The notes beneath the pieces are model-generated. The model did not search any database and had not been told where the DNA came from. It worked only from the letters and a program-made list of their open reading frames with translations. This document shows positions 22,072-32,985 of a DNA stretch of 64,000 nt, one piece after another. A program made the translations under genes and the position numbers. This stretch comes from Arcuatula senhousia (lineage: Eukaryota > Mollusca > Bivalvia > Mytilida > Mytilidae). The stretch covers positions 13,410,001 through 13,474,000 of the forward strand of contig OZ020317.1 in NCBI GenBank assembly GCA_963971305.1. Reading direction: 5' to 3'. How positions within the stretch are numbered: the first letter of the stretch is position 1; every line of letters begins with the position of its first letter.

Positions 22072-24483
22072 CACTGAGAAAATTAATTAGTAAACTTCAC
22101 TTATTAGGTTAGTAAAGTCCACTCATTCACTATTCATTTAGTAAAATTACTTCTTTACTTAGTATGACATTACTAATCTGATTAGTATATTTACTAATCT
22201 TATCTGTACCTTTTTACTCGTGTATTGGTAAACGATTAGTAAATCTACTAATCTTCCATTGTATTTTTTACTCATATATTAGTAAATATACTATTGATGA
22301 TAGTGAAGTTTCACGGACAGGGTAGTGTGCAAATACTACCTTAATAGGTAGTTGTACTTTGAGAAGAGTAAATATACTTTTAAGACAGTAAATACCAATT
22401 TAAAACAAAGTACTTGATCTGTTGTCAGAACACCATGAACAAATTATGTAAAAGTTTCATTAAAATCCATACTACTGATATGACAAATGTTCCTGCTCAT
22501 AACCCAGCGTACATTCCACCACCTTCATACAGAATAGCTTTGGTCCTCAAAAAAATAAAACATTCAATTTTATAGTATATTCAGTCTTAAACATGATATT
22601 ACATTAATTATAATAAACAAAATTTTACATTTAGTTATCGCTTAATATAAGTCATATTTCAATGTTCAACACCGTGCCATAAATCCAATTGCAAGAACAG
22701 TTGCTGTTATTTTAGACACAAATTTAACTGGGATTCTATCGAATTAACTCTGTAGAAATTACCAATAATTTATGTACACAGCTTAAATTCTAAAATATTT
22801 AAAAAGCAAAAACAAAATAAACAAAAGTCTCACTGCAAATATTTCCTTCTTTTAAACAAGCCATATCAAGGCAAAAAATACTTCAAAAAAATTTATTTAA
22901 AAAAATGAAGATGTTAAGTTCCAATTCATGCTGTGCCACTTTCAATAGGCAAAAGGTTCTTATCACCATGCCACAATGAACGGCTTCAGCAAAAATTAAA
23001 ACATATTTTTAACTAAACATTTACCATCTTGAAAAAGAAAGAAGAGTGATTAAGGCATTTAGTTAATTACTACAAAACTTGATAAACTTTCAAAAGCAAA
23101 ATAGTTAACATCTTTATAGATTTTTTTTTGTGATTCACATTGTTAACAATGTACAGTATCCAGTTCAATTGTATACCACGTCTATGGCAAGTAATGTGTT
23201 ACACGTCTTAATATTGTTTGTCGGTGGATCTGGAACTCAGACACCTGAACAGTTTATCTTATTGATGGGGAAGTGTAAGTCCTGAAGTCTTCTTATGTTT
23301 TCTCTTTCAGCTTCACAATTGTCCACAACAGCTTACAACTGATAAAATAAAATTGAAAAAAATATATATTTTCAACCAAACTATTTGACTATCAATCCTT
23401 ATTTTTTAATCAGATTTGTAACTGTTATTTTGATAATTGTAGATAAATTGTGCTTCTGAGTTATTGAGTTTTAGCTTAAGCTTTTGTGTATCGGTAAAAA
23501 CCATGCATTCAGAATAGTTTTACCACAGGCACCTGGAACATATAAGACCCACCCCCCTTTTCCCTGATATCATTTAAATATGAGTGAAACAAGTTTGGAT
23601 AGTAGATTTTCATGTAATATGTATAGAAATGACAATTAAGACCAAGTATAGAATTTAAATCAACTCATAGACTTAAAGAAAAAGGGTGGTTCATTTACAT
23701 GTATAATAAAGTCCATGTTCCAAGTGCAAATACATTCTCTATTATTTGTGAGTTTTTTTTTCAGTTGCATAAACACTTTACTTACATTTTCTATCTCCTT
23801 TTGTTCCGTGTATCACAAGCTGATCTTTCACTCCCTTCGCCTCTTGAATTTGCTTTTTGCTTTTTGATGGCTTCCAATGGCTACTTTTATGTCAAGCTCT
23901 CTCCATCTTGATGTTGATAATCTGAATAAAATATTATGTAACTTACTATTTCTGAATTGAATGCAAGGTTTAATTAACATTAAATTAACTATTTCATGTA
24001 TTAAGACTATTAATCTAGAGCAAAACAAAACAAAAAGTTAAACAAGGAATAGAGATGGTAAAATAAAAATCGAATGATCGGAATCACATGAGGCTGAACA
24101 AACTTGAGGATGTACAAAATGTATGTGTTTATCGTTTATATATCAAATTTAAAATTATGTACATTAATATCAAAATGTAACATAAATTCGTTTAAAATTA
24201 AATCTACTTACTTTCAGGATAAAAATGAAAAGAAGGCCACAATTGAGCATATATAAAGTTCTTCCTTCGATGCACGTCCGCCTGATAATGGCTGACCACG
24301 CCGTTTCTTTGTCTGTGAAAACCGCGTTTTCTTTATCAGATAATTAATTGACACACGTGATTCTGCAATTTGATACAATACATACTGGGCCATACTAATC
24401 TACATCGTAATTATCAAATTTACTCATTCTTATCAAATGATTACTATCTTAATCGGTAATTCTACTAATTATTTCTCTCAGTG
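22072..24483. mobile_element. 2.4 kb DNA transposon with CACTGAG ends, PIF/Harbinger-like
   Basis: Terminal inverted repeats CACTGAGAAAATTAATTAGT (left) and CACTGAGAGAAATAATTAGT (right, reverse). TTA precedes the left end and CTA follows the right end, consistent with a 3-bp TTA duplication with one later change, the signature of PIF/Harbinger. Both subterminal regions are rich in ATTAGTA/TACTAAT motifs. No transposase is recognisable. On the minus strand there are good-looking splice signals (donor GAAAGTAAGTAG near 24217-24228; acceptor ATTTTATTCAG near 23929) around short frames such as RWRELDIKVAIGSHQKAKSK, which may be degraded or captured coding sequence. Confidence 0.65.
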
Positions 24484-24553
24484 CTAGGTTTCATCTGACA
24501 ACTTCGACCAAATAGCTCATTAAGCTGGAGGTTTAAGCAAGCAACAGTTTTTT

Positions 24554-24790
24554 TATGGCCCGACCACGTATGTGGATCGGACATATAGTTTTACCCTTGT
24601 CCGTCCGTCCGTTCGTACGTACGTCCGTCCGTAACACTTTGGTTAAGTTCTTGGTTAAGGTCCATTACTCGGATACTAGATGTTGGGGGTCAATGATATT
24701 TCACCACCAGATGGGTCTTGGGTAGGGCTACACCACCCACTAGATATTTCAAGAACGGGAGGGCCATCCTGTGGCTCATAGACACATTTT
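24554..24790 (+). repeat. repeat E fragment inserted in repeat B
   Basis: Starts TATGGCCCGACCACGTATGT with an imperfect hairpin to GGATCGGACAT, followed by a CCGTCCGTCCGTTCGTACG tract. It interrupts the repeat B words GCAAGCAACAG and CTATCTGCAATAG. Its hairpin-plus-CGTC start matches the plan of repeats B, L and I. Confidence 0.6.
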
Positions 24791-25040
24791 CTAGTTCTAT
24801 CTGCAATAGTTTTCATTTTTAATAAACATATGGAAAAACATGAAAAGACGTTATTTCTTACATTTAACCCCTATAACATGCTATAAGGGGTAACCTGATA
24901 ACTTTGGTCCAATGAAGACTTTGTAGAGCAAAATGAGCTGAAAGTTTTAACAAGCAATAGCATTCCTTTATCTGCAATATATTTCATTCTATATAGGCAA
25001 CAAATACCATTTTTCACATTTAAAGGGCCAAAACCCCTTA

Positions 25041-25414
25041 ATGACCTTCAAGTTTTTGTCAACAAATGTCTTAGACAACTGCTAAAAATCAGATTGCCTG
25101 AGAAAATATCGAACCAGGACCTATGGAGAAAGATCAATCAAAACCCAATATAAGACACGATAAAGAAAAGAAAATGGAGATGGATTGGCCACATCCTAAG
25201 ACGAGAACAGAGAAACATCACTAAACATGCCCTAGAATCCACAAGGAAAGAGGAAGAGAGGACGCAACATTGCCAAGAACTTAAGACAATGAACTGAGGT
25301 TGATCCAGATGTCATCAGGAGAAGCCAAGCGAGCTGCACATGACTGGGACAGGTGGAGAGCTGTTGTTGAGGCCCTATGCCCCTCCAGGGGTTCAGAGGA
25401 TTAAGTCAAGTCAA
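25041..25414 (+). pseudogene. LINE reverse-transcriptase C-terminal fragment
   Basis: Reads DLQVFVNKCLRQLLKIRLPE, then SNQDLWRKINQNP, then after a stop KKRKWRWIGHILRREQRN, with shifted remains of a WR..VEALCPS end. The WRWIGH...KRGR...W pattern is the C-terminal tail of many animal non-LTR endonuclease/reverse transcriptases (RTE-like is a guess). It ends with a TTAAGTCAAGTCAA tail rather than poly-A. It is 5'-truncated with stops, so dead, and sits inside repeat B. Confidence 0.7.
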
Positions 25415-25670
25415 CAACCCCTTCCATCCAATGGAGACTTTTGTAGAGCTCAATGAGCTGAAAGTTTAAGCAAGCAACATCATTAATCTGTCTGCAATAT
25501 TCTATAGGCAAAAAACATGAAAAAACACCATTTTTCACCTTTGAAGGACCATAACCCATACATGCAGTCATTTGACAACTTTGACCCAATGGAGACTTTA
25601 GTAGAGCTCTTTCAGTTCAAGGTTTAAGCAAGCAACAGGATTTCTCTATCTGCAATAGTTTTCATCTATA

Positions 25671-26751
25671 CTGCAGTCAGAGATCCCACTTGTACACAAG
25701 GAAACAGATTTTTACTTCTATAGGTAAACCTTTAAGAGGTAAAATTGTCTCCCTTTTTTTGACTTTCACTAATTTACTTGTACAGGTAAAATGATAGAAA
25801 ATCATTCTTTTCTTAATTACAATATCTAGCCATGAAAAGTTTCATTCATGATTATTAATATGGCTAATATAATCAGCAAACCTTAACCAGAACGAGATAA
25901 TCTGCAATCTTCAGTTAATTAAGAAATAGTCAATATTTATTGTCCCAAATTTTCATAGGCAATGCACACCATAAAGACAGCCATAAGAAATTTTTAATGG
26001 ACCAATAGACATGATAGAGCAGATAATGTACACATTTTAAGAAAATTATCTGTTTGATTATAAAATTAAAATTAAATTACAGAATAAATAAAGATTAACT
26101 AGAATTCAAACATTATTTTGACCTATTTGACAATAAAAATATAGTAACATTAAGTAGATTTAGAATTATTAACCATAAGTATCCTATTGAGACTGGTAGA
26201 TGGCAAAATATATATATATAGCCAGAGCAGATCGTAAATGTTTATTATGTAATTCACAAGATATTGGGGACGAATATCACTATATTTTTTCATGACAAGC
26301 ATTTGATATTGACAGGAGTCGTTTATTGAGGGTAAAATTTAGACATAGACCAAATATTCTAAAATTTCATGAACTTATGAACAGTAAACATCTTCCAGAC
26401 CTCAATAATCTTTGCAAATTGATTAAGATTATCAACAAAAAGATAGAATCTCTTAGGTAAGACTTTTTATATTCATGTGTACCTCATTATGCATATAACT
26501 TTAATGTACAGTATAGTTATAATATTCATATTGTATCATAATGTTTCTGCTTTGTTCACACTATCTCTGTACCATTGTATTTTGGTTTTTGAGAAATAAA
26601 GATATATATATAAAAATATTGTGCAACAAGTAAAATGAGCTCAAAGATTTTCAAATTTACTTGTTATAGGTAAATTTTTGCTAACAAGTAAATTTTTATT
26701 TATTTACAGAAGTAAAATTATGTTTACTTGTTTAAGTGGGATCTCTGACTG
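25671..26751. mobile_element. 1.1 kb inverted-repeat element containing a LINE tail
   Basis: Left end CAGTCAGAGATCCCACTT (from 25674) matches the right end exactly in reverse. ATTTTTACTTCTATAG and ATTTTACTTCTGTA extend the similarity further in. ATA lies directly outside both ends. Inside, 26099-26615 is LINE-derived. The repeat B target word CTATAGGCAAA is interrupted at the insertion point. Confidence 0.7.
26099..26615 (+). pseudogene. LINE 3' end inside the 25671-26751 element
   Basis: Frames read LEFKHYFDLFDNKNIVTLSR, then FRIINHKYPIETGRW, then RADRKCLLCNSQDIGDEYHY, then FRHRPNILKFHELMNSKHLP, broken by a frameshift and stops. This aligns with the C-terminus of the LINE at 35.7-39.2 kb (FRVSNHQLKIELGRH; CDKCNLKKVEDEIHYFSEC), including the Cys/His knuckle. 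An AATAAA and a TATATATATA-rich tail follow near 26597. A distinct, older copy of the same LINE group. Confidence 0.65.
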
Positions 26752-26781
26752 ATAGGCAAAGAACATCATTATTAACATTTA

Positions 26782-27137
26782 CACGGCCAGGACCCAACGT
26801 CACACGCAAGGATACCATTTCCAGTTTTTACCGAGATTTCCGTCCGCCTCAAGGTAAGTTGACACTTGGTTCTACATGATAACAAATATATACAGGAAAT
26901 TTTTCTAGTGCATTTGGTGGCACCAAACTCCAGCTACATGTTGTACTTTATCACTATAGTCGGCCTCTTAAATGTGCTTTGTTCTATGCAAACACCTCTG
27001 TACAGTTCAGAAATCAAGCAAGGATACAGTTTGCATTTTATGCCGATTTTTATTAAGCTGTTGTTTATTCCATAGTACAAAGATATTTGCAGTGTGTATT
27101 TTGGTATCCTTGCGCGTGACATAGGGACCTGGCTGTG
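26782..27137. mobile_element. 356-bp miniature inverted-repeat element
   Basis: Left end CACGGCCAGGACCC with GTCACACGCAAGGATACC; right end in reverse CACAGCCAGGTCCC with GTCACGCGCAAGGATACC: about 34 bp inverted repeats with few mismatches. ATTTA flanks both sides (26777-26781, 27138-27142), a likely 5-bp target duplication within repeat B. Confidence 0.75.
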
Positions 27138-27225
27138 ATTTAAAGGGCCATAATTCCAATAAGAAGTCATCTGAAAACCAATGGAGACTTTGAGCTTTTG
27201 ATGCCGAAGAAGGCAAGTGAACATA

Positions 27226-27709
27226 AAAACCACAGAAAAATGAAACCCACCGAGAAGTAGGAAGGGGGTATAAAAAAAAAAAGCGAACATCTTAAAAATT
27301 TTGAAGTCCTTTTTGACGCCTCTGATGTTGAATATTACTCGCAACATCAAAATCTACCAGAATATTAATTTGTATTAAAATTCAAGCACTTTTAAATTTT
27401 TGCGGCCATCTTTAGAAAATACTTATTGACATTACTTCCAAAAGGTCCGCATCCGTTACACCTTTTCCTGCGAGTCCATCCTTCTGGTGTCAGGTAACAA
27501 TAATTTTGTTCTTAGTGTTACTTTTCCAGGTAACTGTATCCAGTGCCTTCTGAGAAAAGCTTGACAGAAATTCGGACAGAGGAACACGAGTAAAACTTAA
27601 CAATGTACATGTATGCCAGCTTTTTTGAGATCGGATACATGTACCCTTTGGCCTAACCTTTTGATAGTACAGTGAAATTTCTAGGGGTACATATTTTAAT
27701 GTGTGTCCT
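27226..27709. other. non-coding stretch
   Basis: No supported gene; short minus-strand frames only. It lies between the end of the split repeat B and the Mutator-like element. Confidence 0.45.
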
Positions 27710-27718
27710 TTCAATATA

Positions 27719-28579
27719 GGCACAGGATACGATTACGGCAAAACCGTAACAATAAGAAATTCTTATTGTTACGGCAAAGACGAAAATCGGGACGGATGAC
27801 GGGGTGGACACCGAATCATTTATGACCGTAACAATAAGAATTTTCTTATTATTACAGCACCTATTCTTACGGCATGGACGATAAAATTGGCATGAGAGAT
27901 TTACCGAAGATAAGATATTTTAAAGTTAACTTCTTTGAATTCGCTATTAATAATAATTTGATAGGTAATTCAGCTTATCCGTAGTTGGTATTGGAAAACA
28001 TTCTACAGGCTATTCTCTTTGTTCAATATTTTTTTTTTGCCGCAGTGAGTGTCCCCGATCTCTTCTGTTTACACTCCTATGTTCTTAAGAATGATCTTAC
28101 ACTTTAATTGTAAACAGTGGACGGACCGGGAAAAATTAAATCATAGACCGAGCTTTGAAACTCAAGAGAGATGTGAGACATACAACTTGTTATAAATCGT
28201 TACCATCGTCTGTGATGGATGCCTTGAATGGTTTCACCAGAAATGCGCAGGATAAAACAAAACCCGAAAACCACTTAATGCTTGTGTCGCATGTGGAATA
28301 AGTTAAATTTAGATTATTAGATTTTTTGCCCGCTTAATTGGATTGCATAAATTAATTTTAAAAAATTCCACTCTTTATTTCATATCGTCACTATATATGA
28401 ACCTATATCTTTTGCCGTAATAATAAGTGCCGTATCAATAAGAAAATTCTTATTATTACGGTCGTAAATGATTCAGTCTCCGTCCCGTCATCCGTTCCCG
28501 ATTTTCGTCTTTGACGTAACAAGAAGAATTTCTTATTGTTACGGTTTTGCCCAAATTTGCCGTAACCATATCCTGTGCC
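27719..28579. mobile_element. 861-bp Mutator-like non-autonomous element
   Basis: Terminal inverted repeats of about 130 bp begin GGCACAGGAT at both ends and contain the palindrome half CCGTAACAATAAGAA, then GACGAAAATCGGGA, GGATGACGGG and GAATCATTTA. The 9-bp word TTCAATATA flanks both sides exactly (27710-27718 and 28580-28588). Long inverted repeats with a 9-bp target duplication are the Mutator (MULE) signature. The centre has no transposase, so it would depend on an element elsewhere. Confidence 0.85.
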
Positions 28580-28588
28580 TTCAATATA

Positions 28589-29013
28589 TGTTAAATTCAG
28601 AGCACTAAGATTCAGAATAATTAAATGTTACAGTCACATAATTTACATGATGTGTATTATTTAGCTTGTCACCGGGAAGGCCAGGGTTCCGGGTGGTGTG
28701 GATAATGCTCTCCACTCCAGTTTACACATGTATTTGATTTATAAATATAATGTATATACAATTGGTATTTCCATCAAATCGCAATGATGGTACTCACCTT
28801 TAGTGTATTACGTGTATTCTGTTTTCTGTTTTACGTGTAGCTAGTAAAGGTGAAAACTTACTAATTTTACCAGGGGTTATAAGTGTATGGGACAGAAACG
28901 AATGAAAAGAGGTCTATAAGATTTCTGTTCGGAATTTTCTAGACTCTACATGAAACTAATGTAGATGAAAATATAGACTAATTTACAGGTCTATGATAAA
29001 AAGAATAGAATAG
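28589..29013. other. non-coding stretch
   Basis: Nothing supported beyond the right target duplication. It may hold degraded upstream parts of the LINE endonuclease fragment that follows. Confidence 0.4.
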
Positions 29014-29139
29014 ATTGTGCGTGAAGTAAGCAAACTTGAGGGAAAATATAGTCAAATCCTTATCACAGGGGACTTTAACTTCCCAAAGATTGATTGGTCA
29101 ACCTGGCAAGGGAAAGATGAGATAGATATTAGGGACTGA
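29014..29139 (+). pseudogene. LINE endonuclease-domain fragment
   Basis: A 41-codon stretch reads EVSKLEGKYSQILITGDFNF and PKIDWSTW before a stop. 'hhxGDFNFPxIDW' is the conserved core of the apurinic-type endonuclease of animal non-LTR elements. It is isolated and truncated. Confidence 0.65.
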
Positions 29140-29406
29140 CCTGTCACCATTTAACTTGAAAGGGGGGCTTGGTTTTTTCCTTAAAAAATATTCTGAAAAT
29201 TATTTTTGATGAAAAAAATATTTTGGCACCTGAAGGTTGTGATTCACGTCGTGACAACGTTAGAATATTACGTACCCACAACGTAATTTTGTGGACTCCC
29301 CAGCACGGTCGGTCCGGTGACCATCCAGACAACGTCGTCACAACCAGGGATGTCCAAAACAATTTTATTTATTCAGTTTTATTTAATCCCTGTCACAACC
29401 ATAGAC

Positions 29407-29430
29407 CTGTATATTAAATTTAATATACAG
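29407..29430. repeat. perfect 24-bp AT palindrome
   Basis: CTGTATATTAAA followed immediately by its exact reverse complement. Perhaps the remnant of a fold-back element or a chance AT palindrome. Confidence 0.8.
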
Positions 29431-29439
29431 ACTCTATGT

Positions 29440-31160
29440 CACAACGTAATTAATGACCTTAGATAAGACGAGCAGCCGACGAAAGCAGACCGTTGTTAAA
29501 TGACCACATGCGTTATTATTAGGTTTTTCATAGAACTAATTACTTTTTACGATATGTACGTAAAATTGTAACTAAATCTTATCTCCTGTCCTCACCTTTA
29601 TTTTTTCCTGGTTGTTACTATTACAGTCAGAAAAATGTTCCATTTTCCTATCTCAGAAATGATCTGATCTGACAGTAAATAAAATCATTTTGAAAAAATG
29701 TAAAATCTGTCTTTCGGAAAAGCAATTAAAAAATGAGAGATATCAAACCTAACTGTGACGCTTTAATCCAAAGCATCATGGTTTCTAGTATAACATAACA
29801 TAACATATTTTATTTTTCCAAATTAGGAGCCCACATATACGATCAGGGAGAAGAACAGATGAACACGAAAGAAGTGATAAAATGAAAATGAAATGATGAG
29901 CTTAAGATACATGTGGGGAAAAAAACGATAAACCAGACGCTTTGACTCAAATTGACTCACACGACAAGCTTAATGCCGTTCAGTTTTTTTCCAAGGTGTC
30001 GAAACCGACAAAGGATGAAAGCTATACCGGTAGTTTTTAATATGTTTAATTTCACATAATTTGAATGTCTACGAAGACGGTTTTTTTTTCTCACAAGTTC
30101 AATGAACACTAATTTTTTAATATTTATAACGATTTATCGTTCCTTTTCCCAGCTTTCATAAGCTTCCGGGAGGGGTGCTTTGTTTCCCAGGACCCTGGTC
30201 TGAATTCCCTCAAAACTGCCAAAATTAAACTATGTCTTTTTGCACAAAATCCACGTAAAAAAACACCTAAAATATTTGAAAAATAATTTACAAGCGTCAA
30301 ATTGAATAAAATTGTGAAATGTCCAGGATAAAATAAACGAGTTTCAGTGTCATTAATTAAGTTAGTCCCTAGAAAAACATCAAAAATCCAGATCGTAATA
30401 AAAACACACTGTATCATATTTGTAAGAAATTAAATTATAAGGGTCATTATCAAAAAACGTTAATATTCATGTAATTCGGGTATACACGGAATATTTAAAG
30501 TTATTTAACTTATGTTTTAGATCAAATTAAATTTTAGCAACACGGGGAACATTTTCTACAGAGGAAATGTTTGTTTTCAATATTTTTCTTATCATAATTT
30601 ATTGCTAAACTGGTAAAAATGGGATAAAACTGCTTGTAATTTCGCCGTGGTCGAAGATTCTTAATTAAAATTTTCTTTTAAAAAACAAATATTTCAACAA
30701 GAAATTTTGAAAATATTTACTACTTACCAAATTCTTTAGAAATATATTGACCCATAAGTCTTTGATCTATTTTGAAGTGCACCTTGACCTTATGTCGTAA
30801 AACTGTGGTTTGTAGTGGGATTATCTACGAAATATACTATGTCAAAGGCTTTATATTGAAACAAAGAATGCAAATGTAGCATTTGAATGTAAAGAAGACC
30901 AAATCATTTGATGCATAAGAAAGCAAACAACATAATAACAAATCATCAGCATCTGAAACGCATGGGTGTAAAGACCTCTTGTGGTCCGGAAGGGTAGCAC
31001 TTTCTACCTGTTGCAAGTTATATAGAGCAGATCTATAAATTTTGTTTCACAAAATTAGTTCTAAACAATAATTTGAATACTGCATACGAAGATAAAGGAG
31101 ATCAAATGCATACCAGGATTAGTAGCAAAAGAGACTTGTAGATATTCACATGCTGTTAAT
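29440..31160. other. AT-rich non-coding stretch
   Basis: No gene is supported. A weak match to repeat A lies at about 30955-31015 (GTGGTCCGGAAGGGTAGCAC). Minus-strand frame 30124-30417 has no recognisable domain. Confidence 0.45.
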
Positions 31161-32215
31161 TATGTCCCCGAACACGAAGTGTCGGGGACATATTGTTTTT
31201 GCTCGGTTTCTTATTATGTCCCCGACCACGAAGTGTCGTCGGGGACATATTGTTTTTACTCCGTTTCTTATTTTTCTTATTATTATGTCCCCGATCACGA
31301 AGTGTCGTCGGGGACATATTGTTTTTACTCCGTTTCTTATTTTTCTTATTATTATTATTATACTTTTTTCTTTTTCTTCCGTCAACCTGATGCACGAACT
31401 TGTCAGCATATCTCCTCGGAAACGGGTTGACCGATCAATATGAAACTTGGAGGGGTGATAGGTCCCAAGGTCCTACGGTGTTTCTTGCGGTTTATAATTT
31501 CAAAATGGCCGCCATTTCCAAGATGGCCGCCCAAAACGCCGAAAAGTGTAAACATTGTCCGATTTCAACGAAACTTGGTATACAGGGTATATGGGTGATG
31601 GCGACTCACGGCGCTTTGTCGGAATTTCCGTATTGGTCGCCATTTTCAAGATGGCCGCCGAAAATGGCGAAAAATGTTAACATTGTCCGATTTCAACGAA
31701 ACTTGGTATACAGGGTATACGGGTGATGGCAACTCATGGCGCTTTGTCGGAATTTCCGTATTGGTCGCCATTTTCAAGATGGCCGCCGAAAATGGCGAAA
31801 AATGTAAACATTGTCCGATTTCAATGGAACTTGGTATACAGGGTATATGGGTGATGGCGACTGACCTCACATTGTTGGAATTTCTGTAATGGCCGCCATT
31901 TTCAAGATGGCAGCCGAAAATCGCGAAAAATGTAAACATTGTCCGATTTCAACGAAACTTGGTATACAGGATATATGGGTCATGGCGATTCACAGCGCAT
32001 TGTCGGAATTTCCGTAATGGCTGCCATTTTCAAGATGACCGCCAAAATCGCGAAAAATGTAAACATTGTCCAATTTTAACGAAACTTGGTACACAGGGTA
32101 TATGGGTGATGGAGACTCACTGCGCATTGTCAGAAATCTGTTGAAGAGGACAGACATTATATGAGAACGGGAAGGGACATCCCACGTTTCGGGAAACGTA
32201 AATTTTAATTATTAT
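31161..32215 (+). repeat. repeat I, member 1, with three stacked 5' ends
   Basis: The 5' hairpin TATGTCCCCGACCACGAAGT / GTCGTCGGGGACATA occurs three times (31161, 31215 and 31285), each followed by TATTGTTTTT and CGGTTTC/CCGTTTC. Then come CTTCCGTCAACCTGATGCA and the body. The 3' end has the hairpin ACGTTTCGGGAAACGT (32184-32199) and TTTTAATTATTATT. The body carries a 128-bp tandem repeat. Confidence 0.7.
31540..32135 (+). repeat. 128-bp tandem array, five units
   Basis: The marker AACATTGTCC starts at 31551, 31679, 31807, 31935 and 32062. Each unit contains GAAACTTGGTATACAGG and ATGGCCGCC blocks. Confidence 0.9.
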
Positions 32216-32985
32216 TCTTTTTTCTTTTTCTTCCGTCAACCTGATGCATGAACTTGTCCGGACTTCTTCTCGGAAACGGTTGGATCGATCGATCTGAAAC
32301 TTGGAGGGGTGATAGGTCCCAAGGTCATTTGGGTTAGTTAGGGTTTTCGATTTCAAAATGGCCGCCGTTTCCATGGAAACCGGATTTGTTCTAGATACCG
32401 GACATCGCCATATCTCGGAAACCTAGGTGGTCAGGACCTTGAAACTTGGTATGTTTGTAGAGCTTGATTAGTACTACTAAATGAGCGAAAAAAATTCGGA
32501 AGCGGTATTTACGGTTTTCGAGATATACATGAAAATGTGATTTTAAAGGGAGATAATCGGGTCCAAATTTTTCAAAAAATTTCAAAGTGGTCTGATTTTG
32601 ATGAAAATTGGTATACTGATAGATTATGGTGTTGCGAGTAATATTCTATATCTAAAATTAAAATTTGACGATGGCGGCCATTTTGAATCCAAGATGGCGG
32701 CCAAAATTTCAAAGTGGTCTGATTTTGATGAAAATTGGTATACTGATAGATTATGGTGTTGCGAGTAATATTCTATATCTAAAATTAGAATTTGACGATG
32801 GCGGCCATTTTGAATCCAAGATGGCCGCCAAAACTTCAAAGTGCTTCGATTTACATGAAAATTGATATTTAGGGGTATTTTGACATGCTGAACAGAATTA
32901 ACTCGGTATCACAGACATTAAATGAGAACGGGAGGGGACATCCCATGTTTCGCGAAACATAAGTTTTAATTATTATTATTATTAT
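32216..32985 (+). repeat. repeat I, member 2
   Basis: Restarts with CTTCCGTCAACCTGATGCAT and GATCTGAAACTTGGAGGG. Contains a 127-bp tandem (marker TTCAAAGTG at 32581, 32708, 32835) and ends with the hairpin ATGTTTCGCGAAACAT (32945-32960) and a TTATTATT run. Confidence 0.7.

Larger units (their letters stand above)
21826..27225 (-). repeat. repeat B, one copy split by five insertions
   Basis: The end arm (GAGCCTGAATGGCTCACCTG at 21836) and internal blocks recur in order: CAAGCAACAGCTTTTCTCT, TCATCTGACAACTTCGACC, CCAATGGAGACTTTGTAGAG and finally GAGCTTTTGATGCCGAAGAA near 27195. Between them lie inserts at 22072-24483, 24554-24790, 25041-25414, 25671-26751 and 26782-27137. Removing them restores a continuous minus-oriented repeat B without its 5' hairpin. 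Confidence 0.7.

Noticed and set aside
31146..31443. Several overlapping frames of 65-97 codons on both strands
   Set aside because: They read through stacked copies of a hairpin repeat end; the same words are open on both strands.
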